Part shown: positions 10,101 to 19,666 of the stretch, in pieces
Layout of the letters: each line of letters opens with the position of its first letter
Numbering within the stretch: position 1 is the stretch's first letter
Source of the DNA: SAR86 cluster bacterium
GTDB lineage: Bacteria > Pseudomonadota > Gammaproteobacteria > Magnimaribacterales > TMED112
Assembly: GCA_003331605.1 (NCBI GenBank)
Contig: QOPD01000006.1
Location: 1 to 64,000, forward strand
Direction of reading: 5' to 3'
Length of the DNA stretch: 64,000 nucleotides
Notes under the pieces: model-generated
What the model saw: the letters and a program-made list of their open reading frames with translations, nothing else
Told to the model about the DNA's origin: nothing
Databases searched by the model: none
Made by a program: the position numbers and the translations under genes

Positions 10101-10560
10101 GGTAAGCGTCTAGCTTAAGATTAATTTCTGCTTCATTATTTAAAGCCAATGCAACTACATCTTCAGATGTAGTTGGCATAATGCATATCAAGTTTGATGA
10201 ATTCTCAAGCAACATTTCTTCCTGTATTGTTCGCTCCCCCTGGCTGGATGAAACAAAAGCATTAGTACTTAACTTAAACAACTGCTCTAAACCAATTTTA
10301 TTTTTTGCAAGCAAAATTACATTGCCTTTCTTTCCTGTCTGCGTTGAAATATCAAAATCTACTCCACAGATTGGCTTAATACCTTTTTCAAAGGCATACC
10401 TGTAGAACTTAACTAGACTAAAAAAACTATTCTTATCTGTTAATGCAACGGCCTGCATCTTATTTGTTATTGCAGCATCTACGATTTGACTTGGTTTTGG
10501 CAGCCCAGAGCTAATACTAAAGTGGGATTTAACCTGTAGATGAGTAAATTCAGACATCAT
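7165..10560 (-). CDS. dnaE: DNA polymerase III subunit alpha
   Basis: PHP N-terminus, GPGRGSGAGSLVAYVL, LPDFDIDFC, GKKKADVMEEEK; 1131 aa. Confidence 0.97.
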   Translation of the reverse strand: MMSEFTHLQVKSHFSISSGLPKPSQIVDAAITNKMQAVALTDKNSFFSLVKFYRYAFEKGIKPICGVDFDISTQTGKKGNVILLAKNKIGLEQLFKLSTNAFVSSSQGERTIQEEMLLENSSNLICIMPTTSEDVVALALNNEAEINLKLDAYQKAFAENFFIGSSNFGESYSQVAASVSDLAFAKSIPAVALNDVLFLEPDDHLAHQAKVAINSATLLKDEMDSIKISPEQYFKSYQEMEKIHPKTSIDNTLEVAKLCNVMVGAGEHFLPRFEVEEQTDLGSYLAKISSAKLGDYLDANKELDQAAYKDRLDYELKIITEKGYPGYFLIVMDFVKWAKEQNIPVGPGRGSGAGSLVAYVLSITTLDPLQHGLLFERFLNPERPSLPDFDIDFCIEGRDRVIEYVQKKYGEKSVAQIGTLGTMAARGVTRDVTRILGKPYGFGDMIAKMIPLTPGIKLKDAIEDSEELQNLQKENEEAAEVLELALKLEGCARSIGKHAAGVVIAPNDIHEFTPLHYDSETNSIATQLDMYDVEDVGLVKFDFLGLRTLTVINNAVMSIERINPDFKLKEIPFDDAKVFNLLSSGKTKGLFQLESSGMIDLIKRLKPENFSDIVALVALYRPGPLNSGMADDYINRKNGRESIAYQHTNLKKVLNETYGVFVYQEQVMEAAQVLASYSLGDADNLRRAMGKKKADVMEEEKGTFVAGCKNNNISENKAIEIFDNIEKFAGYGFNKSHSAAYAFIAYQTAYLKTHYPSHFIASVLSSEQDKTDKLEPHVKDCGLMGIEILPPNINTSFETFIVNNKNQIEYGLGALKDVGRKFIEEVCKERSNGKFTSLMDFASRIDLRKGGIRSLQSLAKSGAFDEIADRDLAVSSMRNYLEASEQKFKSKESGMLEMFASNDDLKVSEVTVKKYSEPEKLKMELESFGFYFSKHPVSLLRKTLSAKLNPIKKLVTSNSEKYIPVLINQKRVIKKGTSIFIFLEVSDETGLIDVSVPLELHDLKKPLFKENSLVVIKGTVAADDYRRENLEDVGIKLRATDIYPIDIARSVVNSEIRLSLTREKMQTLGNGKFEELESLSSPEGVGVVLELKDEKLNISSEIRVDSMKISLEDNTFAKLDELIGEENYQIF

Positions 10561-11114
10561 TTAATTTTAAAACTTTTTCTATGAATCTTTGATAGTCCGA
10601 AAGCAGAAATTGCATCTTTATGCTCAAGTGTAGGGTAGCCTTTGTTTGTTTTAAAATTATAGTTTGGTAACTGCAGATGATATGCAGCCATCAAACTATC
10701 TCTGTAGTATTTCGCAAAATTTGAAGCAGCAGAGATCTCTTGAATAAATTGATCACCTTTTATTATAGATTCTGCATTTTTAAGCCCTTCCGGAATATAT
10801 TTGCCATCAATAATTATCTTGCTTGACTTAACAGGCAAGCTATCCACAGCTCTAATCATTGCAAGATGACTGGCCTTAAGTACATTTAACTGATCAACCT
10901 CCATTGGCGATGCAACGCCAATGCCAAAATAACAATTTCTTCTTAAAAAATAATAATTTTCTGCTCTTTGTTTTTCAGAAGTTTTTTTTGAATCTTTGTA
11001 AGTCCTTTCACTTCCTCTACCACTCAGAATTATGGCTGAGGCGATTACTGGTCCAGCTAGGCAGCCTAAACCTACCTCATCAACCCCTGCAATCATTAAA
11101 GAATTTATTTGCAA
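10557..11114 (-). CDS. rnhB: Ribonuclease HII (divergent GLG in place of GRG motif)
   Basis: AGVDEVGLGCLAGPVIASAIIL, DSKKTSEKQR, IIDGKYIP, ISAASNFAKYYRD, NKGYPTLEH. Confidence 0.92.
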   Translation of the reverse strand: MQINSLMIAGVDEVGLGCLAGPVIASAIILSGRGSERTYKDSKKTSEKQRAENYYFLRRNCYFGIGVASPMEVDQLNVLKASHLAMIRAVDSLPVKSSKIIIDGKYIPEGLKNAESIIKGDQFIQEISAASNFAKYYRDSLMAAYHLQLPNYNFKTNKGYPTLEHKDAISAFGLSKIHRKSFKIK

Positions 11115-12159
11115 AAGGCTGAAAGTCTGGCTTTGAAAGTTGCCCTTTTAACTCTTTGAGCTCTTTTACTTTATGGTCAAAGTTATCTAATAGTTTTTGC
11201 AATTCTTTGCTAACAGCCTCTGGTGTAAAACTATCCTGAACAAGCTCTTCAAAAATTTTTGTGTTAGCTAAAATATTTGGAATGGCAATGAAATCTGAAT
11301 TTACAAATCTATCAAGTAAAAAATAATTAAACCTATTGGTTTTGTAAACTACAACGGTTGGGGTTTCTGCTAACAAGGCCTCGAATGATGCGGTTCCTGA
11401 GCAAATAACGGCAGCTTTTGATTTGCTTAAAATCTTAATCGATGGAGATAGCTCACAAGAAACATTATCCAAGTGTTTAATATGATCATTAATTTGTTCT
11501 TGAGCAGAACTATCGTACGCAGGGATTATTGCTTTAAAGTTACTTTCTTCGTTGAAGCTATTAAAAGCTTTGAGCATGTCTGGAAGATTAAACCTTATTT
11601 CTGACGACCTGCTGCCAGGCAAAAGAGCAATTATGTCTTCTCTATAATTATTTGCATAATCATCTTCTGTCCCAACAAGTGGATGCCCAACAAAAAACGA
11701 CTCTTTTCTTACATTCGAGCAGTATCCAACTTCAAAAGGAAAAATACACAGCATGTAGTCAAGAAATCTAAATTTTTTAGCACGACCGGGACGCCAAGCC
11801 CAAACAGAGGGACAAACCAATTGTGCTGTTTTTATGCCTGCTTTAGACAATTGTTCATGAATTGCAAAATTAAAGTCTGGAGAATCTATCCCTATAAAAA
11901 GATCAATTTCTTCTTGTTTAAATTTTTTTATGAGCTGATTTCGGAAACTAACTATCTTAAATAAGTTGAGCAATGGTTCAATGAATCCCATCACTTGGAT
12001 AGGCTTCCTGTCGCCTGACAAGCCATACTCTAATAACTTGCCACCGCCTATACCAACACACTCAACTTCTGAAAATTTTGTTTTAAGTGCTTCAATTGCC
12101 TGCAAGCCAAGAAGATCTCCTGAGGGCTCAGCAGAAATAATACCAACTTTTATTTTCAA
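11080..12159 (-). CDS. lpxB: Lipid-A-disaccharide synthase
   Basis: SAEPSGDLLG, GIDSPDFNF, CPSVWAWRPGRAKK, LLPGSRSSEI. Confidence 0.96.
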   Translation of the reverse strand: MKIKVGIISAEPSGDLLGLQAIEALKTKFSEVECVGIGGGKLLEYGLSGDRKPIQVMGFIEPLLNLFKIVSFRNQLIKKFKQEEIDLFIGIDSPDFNFAIHEQLSKAGIKTAQLVCPSVWAWRPGRAKKFRFLDYMLCIFPFEVGYCSNVRKESFFVGHPLVGTEDDYANNYREDIIALLPGSRSSEIRFNLPDMLKAFNSFNEESNFKAIIPAYDSSAQEQINDHIKHLDNVSCELSPSIKILSKSKAAVICSGTASFEALLAETPTVVVYKTNRFNYFLLDRFVNSDFIAIPNILANTKIFEELVQDSFTPEAVSKELQKLLDNFDHKVKELKELKGQLSKPDFQPFANKFFNDCRG

Positions 12160-12936
12160 CTATCTTAAAATGCCTCTAGTTGAGCTGTGAATAGAATCTA
12201 GAAAAAGATTGATATGGGTATCTAACTCACACTCTGCCTTTATCCTCTCAACAGCATCTTCGACTCTTAAATTTTCCCTGTAAAAGATTTTGTATGCTTT
12301 TTTAATGTTAGCGATCTGCTCTTTGGAAAATGCTTTCCTTTCCATGCCCACAGAATTGACGCCTGCCTGTTTTGTGGGATTGCCGGCAACTCTTATAAAT
12401 GCTGGTACATCCATAGTCACATGTGATCCCATTCCAGTGAATGAATAAGACCCAAGCTGGCAGAATTGATGCACAAGTGTATATCCGCCCAAGGTAACAT
12501 GGTCACCTATTTTTACATGGCCAGCCAAAGCACAATTATCTACTAAAATATTATCCTCCCCTAAAACACAGTCATGAGCAATCATAACTCCAGGCATGAC
12601 TAAATTATTGTTACCTATTTTGGTATATCCAAGATCTGCAGCTGTTCCTCTGTGGACTTTTGAAAATTCTCTAAAAGTATTATTTGAGCCAACTTCTAAA
12701 GTAGCTTTTTCTCCTTTAAATTTAAGATCAGGTGTATCTTCACCAATAACACAGAATGAAAAAAATGAATTATCTGACCCGAACTTACTAGGTCCTTTTA
12801 TTACTACATGTGCATTCAAAACACAGTCAGGCCCCAGCTCTACATCTGGTCCGACAACTGAGTAAGGACCAATCTCCACTGACTCATGTAACGAACATGA
12901 GGGATCTACAATTGCAGTAGGATGTATTTTATTCAT
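12160..12936 (-). CDS. lpxA: Acyl-ACP--UDP-N-acetylglucosamine O-acyltransferase
   Basis: Left-handed beta-helix hexapeptides, IHPTAIVDPSC, VMIAHDCVLG, GNPTKQAGVNSVGMERKAFS. Confidence 0.97.
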   Translation of the reverse strand: MNKIHPTAIVDPSCSLHESVEIGPYSVVGPDVELGPDCVLNAHVVIKGPSKFGSDNSFFSFCVIGEDTPDLKFKGEKATLEVGSNNTFREFSKVHRGTAADLGYTKIGNNNLVMPGVMIAHDCVLGEDNILVDNCALAGHVKIGDHVTLGGYTLVHQFCQLGSYSFTGMGSHVTMDVPAFIRVAGNPTKQAGVNSVGMERKAFSKEQIANIKKAYKIFYRENLRVEDAVERIKAECELDTHINLFLDSIHSSTRGILR

Positions 12937-13366
12937 CTAAGCTTCTATCTGCACAAAGTATTTCTGCTTTGCATGCCAAGCTGTTATCAACATGCGCTTC
13001 AGAAATGAATTTCCAAATGCCCCTTTTTTCACTTAATACTTTTGATTTTATTGTAAGAACATCGCCTGGTAAAACTTTTCTTTTAAACCTTACCTTATCA
13101 ATGCCAGCAAATAAGTATACCGAGTTCTTGTTGGCATTCTTGCCCATAATATGTGACCCTAAAACTCCACACGTTTGAGCCATTGCCTCCAAGATTAAAA
13201 CTCCCGGCATGACAGGAAAGTTTGGGAAATGACCACGAAAATAATCTTCTTCAATAGACACATTTTTTTTTGCCACCACTTCTTCACTGCTAACGCTTAC
13301 TATCTCATCTAAGAATAAGAAGGGTTCTCTATGCGGTAAAACTGATTTAATTTGTTCTCTATTCAC
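12929..13366 (-). CDS. fabZ: 3-hydroxyacyl-ACP dehydratase
   Basis: LPHREPFLFLDEIV, GHFPNFPVMPGVLILEAMAQTCG. Confidence 0.97.
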   Translation of the reverse strand: MNREQIKSVLPHREPFLFLDEIVSVSSEEVVAKKNVSIEEDYFRGHFPNFPVMPGVLILEAMAQTCGVLGSHIMGKNANKNSVYLFAGIDKVRFKRKVLPGDVLTIKSKVLSEKRGIWKFISEAHVDNSLACKAEILCADRSLDE

Positions 13367-14258
13367 TTTTCTTTTTTAATTTTGCAACAAATTTCAAAGA
13401 TTCATTGTGCTCCATCATCGGCATGATCCCACTATAAACCCCAGGCTTATTAATTGATTTAGTTACTAGAGTGTTAGCAAGCACAGTAACTCCGTCTACT
13501 ATCGAAAGATGACCAGTAACCCCTACATGGCCTGCAATTTGACAATTTGCTCCAACATTCACACTGCCAGCAAACGCAGTTTGTGCTGCCACTGCTGTGT
13601 TAGCGCCAAGCCTGACATTGTGTGCAACATGGACATGATTATCAAGTTTTACACCATCCTCTAGTTGGGTATTACCAAGCACGCCTCGATCAATTGCTGA
13701 ATTGGCTCCAATCTCAACACTATCTCCAATATCGACGCCTCCAAGGTGATAAATTTTTTGCCACTGATTGTTTTTAGGCGCGAAACCAAAGCCGTCACTT
13801 CCAATAACAACACCCGAATGGATTATGCAATTATCGCCTACTGTAGTGTTTGGATATATTGAAACATTGTCATGAATAACAACATTTGCTCCAATTTTGC
13901 AATTTGGGTTTATTACCGAATTGTAGCCTAATTTTACACTTGGATGTATATCAGATTCTATTGATTTATTGAGCTTTTCATAACCTACATTAAAAATTCC
14001 TGTTGCTAGTGCAAAGCAAAAATAAGGGTCTTCAACAATAATGCAGTTTGCATCTATTTCTTTAGCTAGGTCTGCAGTAGTGATTACAGCACCTGGGCTT
14101 GAGGATAGTTTTTGAATGTATAGATGTGATTTGATGTAGCAAACTGAATCACTGTCACACTTTTGTGAGTCTTGTAATTGATGGATGATTTTGTCTTTAT
14201 CTCCCTCTAGCTTGCCATTTAATTTTGTTGCAAGCTCACCAAGGGAGATAGAAAACAT
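13359..14258 (-). CDS. lpxD: UDP-3-O-(3-hydroxyacyl)glucosamine N-acyltransferase
   Basis: Hexapeptide repeats, GSDGFGFAPKNNQWQKIYHLG, VHVAHNVRLG. Confidence 0.96.
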   Translation of the reverse strand: MFSISLGELATKLNGKLEGDKDKIIHQLQDSQKCDSDSVCYIKSHLYIQKLSSSPGAVITTADLAKEIDANCIIVEDPYFCFALATGIFNVGYEKLNKSIESDIHPSVKLGYNSVINPNCKIGANVVIHDNVSIYPNTTVGDNCIIHSGVVIGSDGFGFAPKNNQWQKIYHLGGVDIGDSVEIGANSAIDRGVLGNTQLEDGVKLDNHVHVAHNVRLGANTAVAAQTAFAGSVNVGANCQIAGHVGVTGHLSIVDGVTVLANTLVTKSINKPGVYSGIMPMMEHNESLKFVAKLKKKSE

Positions 14259-14266
14259 TAAGTCTA

Positions 14267-14791
14267 TTAATCAGATTTTTCAGCTAAAGCTACATCCAGA
14301 AGAGCTGTAACTTCATCTGTAATATCTAGATCTGGATCAGCGTAGAATAGTGCTTGTGGTGATAGAACCATATCCATGCTCTTTGCATTGATGAGCTCAC
14401 CTAAAATTCTTTGAAAATCTGTTGAAAGATCATTTATTACTGATTGCTGTGCTTCTTGAGCCTTGGTCTGTAGCTTGTTTGCAAGAAACTGAATTTCATT
14501 TTGCTTGTCCTGCACTTTTTTCTGCATGGCTACAATCTGCTCATCGGACATTGTTTCTTGGTCCTGCTGAAAGCTTTCAACTAGTTCTTGACCTTCTGCT
14601 TGTAAAAGCTCAAGTCTTTCTCTATCAGCGATGAAATCAGCATCTTCTTCAAGCTTCTTAAATGTATCTTTTGCATACTGTGTGCTTAGCATTGCTCTTT
14701 CAGCATTTAATACATAAGTTCCTTCAGCAAAAACTGCTGCTGAAAAAACTGCGATTAAACCTAGTAGTAGTGTCTTTTTTATTATGTTCAT
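14267..14791 (-). CDS. skp: OmpH/Skp family periplasmic chaperone
   Basis: Signal peptide, YVLNAERAMLSTQYAKDTFKKLEED coiled coil; position between bamA and lpxD. Confidence 0.88.
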   Translation of the reverse strand: MNIIKKTLLLGLIAVFSAAVFAEGTYVLNAERAMLSTQYAKDTFKKLEEDADFIADRERLELLQAEGQELVESFQQDQETMSDEQIVAMQKKVQDKQNEIQFLANKLQTKAQEAQQSVINDLSTDFQRILGELINAKSMDMVLSPQALFYADPDLDITDEVTALLDVALAEKSD

Positions 14792-14848
14792 AATTTTAAT
14801 CCTTAAGTGACGGTATTTTAGCTAACTTTTCTTAAAGAATCGAGGTTT

Positions 14849-17248
14849 TTAGAATTTATTTCCCACTGTAAATTCAAATCTCTTAACCCTATCAATTGGG
14901 TCGTTGTTGAATGGTATAGCTAAGTAAACACTAACTGGACCGAAAGGAGTAATTGCACTACCTCCAAGACCATACGAACCTCTTAAATCTTCAAAATTAG
15001 GACTGTAGCATTGTGTCTGATAGCTTTGACAGAATGATGAGAAAACATTTCCTATATCAATAAAAAATGCCGATCTAAATTGATTATTATCTTCAACAAA
15101 TGGCAGTTTGAAGATTAAATTTAAACTTGTTTCAAGCAATACATTTCCACCAATTGGTCTATTAAAGCCATAAGTAGCATATTGATTGTAAGCGGGAGTG
15201 TCTGCCACCCCATCAAAGTTTGTATCCTGCAAGGGTGGGCAATAGTCATTTGCCGAATCGTAACCATAGCATGGAACAGGTGTGATTCTTGGGCCAAGAC
15301 TGTTTGCCTCATATCCTTTTATGGAGTACGGTCCTCCTGCGTAAAAATTCTCAAAATAAGGAGGTATCTCTGTGTCGCCAAAGGCACCTGTATACCCGAC
15401 TCTGGAAGCTGCTTTAAATACAAAGTCACCGAACAGAGGCTGGTAGTATTCATTTTTGTAATCCAATCTAAAGTAATTTAGGCTTGACCCAGGTACTGTA
15501 GTTTGCAATGAAACTTGATTTAAGGTCCCCTCAGTTGGGAAAAGCCCTCGGTTGAGTGTAATTCTTGTGTAGTATCCTTGAACTTTGAAAGTATCAAATT
15601 CTGAGCCTTCTGCTTGAGTAAAATCAAGAATCTCTCTCGATGAAAGACCTTGCTGCTGAAGTTCAGTGTGATCAAAAGATAGGTTAACTCCTAATCGCTG
15701 AATTTCAGAAATTGGGAAACCAAATGTCATCGCAGCTCCGTAGCTTGAGGTGTTGTAATCGGTCAAGCCAAATGCTGAATAATCAAATTCTCGTAAATTT
15801 AATGAGAAGCCTCTACTTGCACCGTCTATTGTATAGTAAGGGTTGTCATATTGAAGGAAAATATTCTTTGAGTAGTCACTGACATTGGATCCAATGCCCA
15901 CAGTATTTCCGCTTCCAAGGAAGTTTTGTTGCTGGATGTTAAAATTAAATGAAAATCCAAACTGTGAGTAACCAAAACCTCCAACAACATTTCCATATTG
16001 TTGCTCCTCAACATCAAAAATTACATCCACATAATCTTCTTCCCCTGGAACTGGAACAGTCTCAACGTTTACTGTTTTAAAATAGCCAGTTCTCTCTAAA
16101 AGAATTTTTGATTGTTCGATTTTTTGGTTCGAAGCTGGGGCGCCTTCAAATTGCCTCATTTCTCTTCTTAAAACCTCATCGGTTGTAAAAGCGTTACCAT
16201 TGAAAAGAATTCTTCTAGTGTAGTTTTTCCTACCTGGATTAAATACGAATGTAATCTCAGCCGACTTATTTTCCTCATCGATGGTTGGAACTCCCTCCAC
16301 TTCTGCAAAAGTGTAGCCTTCGTTCCCTAAAATATTTGCAAAAAATTCCTCGTAGTTTGTTATTAAAGCTTCTGAATAGTAAGAACCTTCAGGGATATTA
16401 ATAAATTCTTCAAAAAACTCTTTTTCTAATGGAATTTCACCTGAAACTTTTGCATTGCTCACAGTATAAAGGTCTCCCTCATTAATTATTAAAGTTATAA
16501 ATAACTCTTCAAGATCATCACTAATTGAGACCTGAGATGATTCAAGGCCATATTGCAAATACCCACGGTCTTTGTAATACGCTTCAAGATTTTCGAGATC
16601 GGTTACAAGCTTCTCTCGAGTGTATTTATCATCATTGGTAAAAACAGATAATATTGAGCCCTCAGAGAGTTCAAAAATTCTTTTTAGCTCATCATCGGAA
16701 TAAACCTCATTTCCAATTATTTCTATCGAGGCTATGGCAGTAGATGAGCCCTCATCAACTTCGATACTAACTTCTACTCTGTTTCTCGGGCGATCTCTTT
16801 GTGAGACTTCAACTGAAGCACCATATCTGCCTTGTTGCGAATACTGAGCCTGCAAGCCTTTAGTTATTAAATCTAAGGTAGCTCTTTTAAGAACTGAGCC
16901 TTCGGCAACCCCTTCTGAGCCAAGTGCGCCTAACAGTTCTTCGGTTTTTATTGCCGAGTTGCCATCAATCTTAATGGATGAGATAGTCGGTCGTTCTTCC
17001 ACTGAAATGTATAAAACATTGCCATCAGAAGACAACTCGACATCATCAAATTGGCCGGTGGCAAAAAGTGTTCGTATGACTCTCTGATAATCTCTTGAGC
17101 CTATTCTATCTCCAATTGTTACTGGAATTGTATCTAGCACGCTACCTAAAGAAACTCTTTGTAGCCCAAGAATTCGAATGTCTTCGACGACCATATCAGC
17201 ACTTATAAGAGCTGATATAGTTGATACTAGAAGAAAAAACTTTTTCAC
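14849..17248 (-). CDS. bamA: Outer membrane protein assembly factor BamA
   Basis: POTRA domains (VVEDIRILGLQRVSLGSVLDTIPV), C-terminal barrel ending ...RFEFTVGNKF; 799 aa. Confidence 0.96.
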   Translation of the reverse strand: MKKFFLLVSTISALISADMVVEDIRILGLQRVSLGSVLDTIPVTIGDRIGSRDYQRVIRTLFATGQFDDVELSSDGNVLYISVEERPTISSIKIDGNSAIKTEELLGALGSEGVAEGSVLKRATLDLITKGLQAQYSQQGRYGASVEVSQRDRPRNRVEVSIEVDEGSSTAIASIEIIGNEVYSDDELKRIFELSEGSILSVFTNDDKYTREKLVTDLENLEAYYKDRGYLQYGLESSQVSISDDLEELFITLIINEGDLYTVSNAKVSGEIPLEKEFFEEFINIPEGSYYSEALITNYEEFFANILGNEGYTFAEVEGVPTIDEENKSAEITFVFNPGRKNYTRRILFNGNAFTTDEVLRREMRQFEGAPASNQKIEQSKILLERTGYFKTVNVETVPVPGEEDYVDVIFDVEEQQYGNVVGGFGYSQFGFSFNFNIQQQNFLGSGNTVGIGSNVSDYSKNIFLQYDNPYYTIDGASRGFSLNLREFDYSAFGLTDYNTSSYGAAMTFGFPISEIQRLGVNLSFDHTELQQQGLSSREILDFTQAEGSEFDTFKVQGYYTRITLNRGLFPTEGTLNQVSLQTTVPGSSLNYFRLDYKNEYYQPLFGDFVFKAASRVGYTGAFGDTEIPPYFENFYAGGPYSIKGYEANSLGPRITPVPCYGYDSANDYCPPLQDTNFDGVADTPAYNQYATYGFNRPIGGNVLLETSLNLIFKLPFVEDNNQFRSAFFIDIGNVFSSFCQSYQTQCYSPNFEDLRGSYGLGGSAITPFGPVSVYLAIPFNNDPIDRVKRFEFTVGNKF

Positions 17249-18528
17249 AGAAGTCTCCCAATATCATTCACAATTACAAAAACGAATAAAACCATTATTA
17301 ATATATAACTTAGATTAAAAAGTGCTGCTTTTAGTTTCATGCTAATTGGAGAACCTTTTAGCTCCTCCACTAAGATAAACAAAAATTGTCCGCCGTCAAG
17401 CATTGGCAAAGGTAAAAGGTTAAAAGCTCCTAAACTTATACTTAAAATAGCCATCAACATTAAAAATGGAATAATGCCATTACTTAGTGAGTCTCCAGCA
17501 ACCTTTGCAATGCCCACCGGACCACTAAGGTTATCTAGGCCTAAACTGCCAGTAAAAGTTCTAACTAAAAATTTAAATGTGTTTGTAATCCAAAACAAGG
17601 TTTGACTAGCACCATAAGAAATAGATTCAAATAAATTATTTCCTCCAGGCATTAAACTGATGCCATAAATTTCACCATCACGTTTTATTGGCAATGTAAC
17701 GAATTGCTTCTGATCGTCTCTTTGCACCTCAATATACATCCTTTTATTGAATTGGTTTAACAGTTCATTTGCTTGTAGCGTAGAAAAAACATCCTTATCG
17801 TTAATCTTTGTTATTAAGTCTCCCGCCCTAATGCCTGACTGAAAAGCAATACTACTTTGTTCAACCGATGAAATAACAGGTGTAAAATCCAATATAGGCT
17901 GAAACGAGAAATATGCTGATGGACTTCTATCTTGAGGGAAAGTTAAATCTGTAACCTCTTTTGAATAAACTACTTCAGATTGCATATCGTAATCAAATAG
18001 TTTTATTTCTAAATTGCCCGTATAGCCCGTTTGCTCGAAAAACCTAAGCTCAAGTTCTTGAGCATTTTTTATGGCAACATCGTTAATAGATATGACTTGA
18101 TATAGCTTTGAGTCACTTAATTCTGTCACCCGCGCTGTTGCTACATCAGACTCTCGCGGCAAAAACATCCCAATAGAAGCAAAAACTACAAAAGCCAAAA
18201 TAAAATTATAAAAAGGGCCCGCAAGTGTCACTAAAGCTTTCTCTAGTGCTGGCCTATTTGCAAGAACGTATTTTTTTTCTTCGCTTGAGAGTTTGTTATA
18301 GTTGTCAACATCACCTGGATCATGGAAAGCCACATAGCCTCCTAGAGGAATTGCAGATAAGGAGAATCTTACACCTTCTTTATTTCTCCAATTAATGATA
18401 TCCGGCCCAAATCCTATACTGAATTTAAGTATTTTTATTTTAAAAAACCTTGCAACTGAATAATGCCCATATTCATGGAATGTTACTAGCACCAAGAATA
18501 AGATTACAGCTCCAACTAAAATGTACAT
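17245..18528 (-). CDS. rseP: RIP metalloprotease RseP
   Basis: HEYGHYSVARF zinc motif, PDZ GIRAGDLITKIND, LSGPVGIAKVAG, LPMLDGGQF. Confidence 0.95.
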   Translation of the reverse strand: MYILVGAVILFLVLVTFHEYGHYSVARFFKIKILKFSIGFGPDIINWRNKEGVRFSLSAIPLGGYVAFHDPGDVDNYNKLSSEEKKYVLANRPALEKALVTLAGPFYNFILAFVVFASIGMFLPRESDVATARVTELSDSKLYQVISINDVAIKNAQELELRFFEQTGYTGNLEIKLFDYDMQSEVVYSKEVTDLTFPQDRSPSAYFSFQPILDFTPVISSVEQSSIAFQSGIRAGDLITKINDKDVFSTLQANELLNQFNKRMYIEVQRDDQKQFVTLPIKRDGEIYGISLMPGGNNLFESISYGASQTLFWITNTFKFLVRTFTGSLGLDNLSGPVGIAKVAGDSLSNGIIPFLMLMAILSISLGAFNLLPLPMLDGGQFLFILVEELKGSPISMKLKAALFNLSYILIMVLFVFVIVNDIGRLL

Positions 18529-18529
18529 A

Positions 18530-19666
18530 TCAATTTCTTATTTGTTCCTGAATTTCTATATAGTTTTCGTTCAATTCTCCAGGCTCTAACAAGTCTTTCT
18601 TTTCAATTTCCTCGTAATTGCTTCTAATTAAATTATATATATCGATGAAGCTAATTTCTTCGTTTAAAAACTTTTCAACAGCATAATTGTTTATAGCTGC
18701 AAAAACCAAGCCTCTATTGCCCCCATTCTGAATAATATCTTTAGTTATGTCCAACAAGAAACTTCTATCTTGAGGAAATTCTTTTATAGTCAAATTTAAG
18801 CTATTTAACAGCTTATCTGCTCTTTTATTCTTTTTAAAAGCAACTCTTTGTTTATAAAATCCATACGACAATGGAAATCCCATATCTGGTTCAGACATCT
18901 GAGCCTCGTATGATCCATCTTTAAACTCTACTAATGAATGAATGATGCTTTGTGGATGAATAACTATACCAAGTTGCTCTTCGCTAAGATTAAATAGATG
19001 ATGGGCTTCTATGACTTCAAAGCATTTGTTCACTAAGGTTGCAGAATCAATAGAAATTTTACTTCCCATTTCCCAGTTTGGATGGTTAAGAGCCTCTGCA
19101 ATATTTTTATTCTTAAGTTTTTCAAGAGGCAGGCCTTCAAATGGTCCACCAGATGCTGTTAAAGTAAGCTTTGATATCTCAGATCTATCCAATTGCTTTA
19201 ATGATAAATAAGCTGAGTAATGCTCAGAGTCAATTGGGATTAAATCAGTACCACTGTCTCTGATAATCTGCATAAGTCTTGTCCCCATAATCACTAAAGA
19301 CTCTTTATTTGCTAATAAAAGTCTTTTTCCAGATTGTGCGGCTAGAAGGGTAAGTTCTACCTTGCTAAAGCCACTTATTGCTGAAAGGTAGATATCACTT
19401 GGATCTTCTTCAATAAGATTTAGCAAATTATTGTAATCTTGAATGAAAATGCTTGAAGGGAATTCGCTCTGATTAATTTTTTCTCTAACCTCTTTATCAT
19501 CAACAAAGACATATTTTGGGGCAAACTTTTTGATTAGCGGAGCTGCTACATCAACATTTTTGTTGCACACAAAAAAATCAAAAACAAAATCTTCTGAATC
19601 TGCCAAAATATTCAGCGCTTGTGTGCCAATTGATCCGGTAAACCCAAAAATTGAAATGGATTTCAT
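18530..19666 (-). CDS. dxr: 1-deoxy-D-xylulose-5-phosphate reductoisomerase
   Basis: FGFTGSIGTQALNI, LANKESLVIMG, IDSEHYSAY, TASGGPFEG, HPNWEMGSKISIDSATLVNK. Confidence 0.97.
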   Translation of the reverse strand: MKSISIFGFTGSIGTQALNILADSEDFVFDFFVCNKNVDVAAPLIKKFAPKYVFVDDKEVREKINQSEFPSSIFIQDYNNLLNLIEEDPSDIYLSAISGFSKVELTLLAAQSGKRLLLANKESLVIMGTRLMQIIRDSGTDLIPIDSEHYSAYLSLKQLDRSEISKLTLTASGGPFEGLPLEKLKNKNIAEALNHPNWEMGSKISIDSATLVNKCFEVIEAHHLFNLSEEQLGIVIHPQSIIHSLVEFKDGSYEAQMSEPDMGFPLSYGFYKQRVAFKKNKRADKLLNSLNLTIKEFPQDRSFLLDITKDIIQNGGNRGLVFAAINNYAVEKFLNEEISFIDIYNLIRSNYEEIEKKDLLEPGELNENYIEIQEQIRN

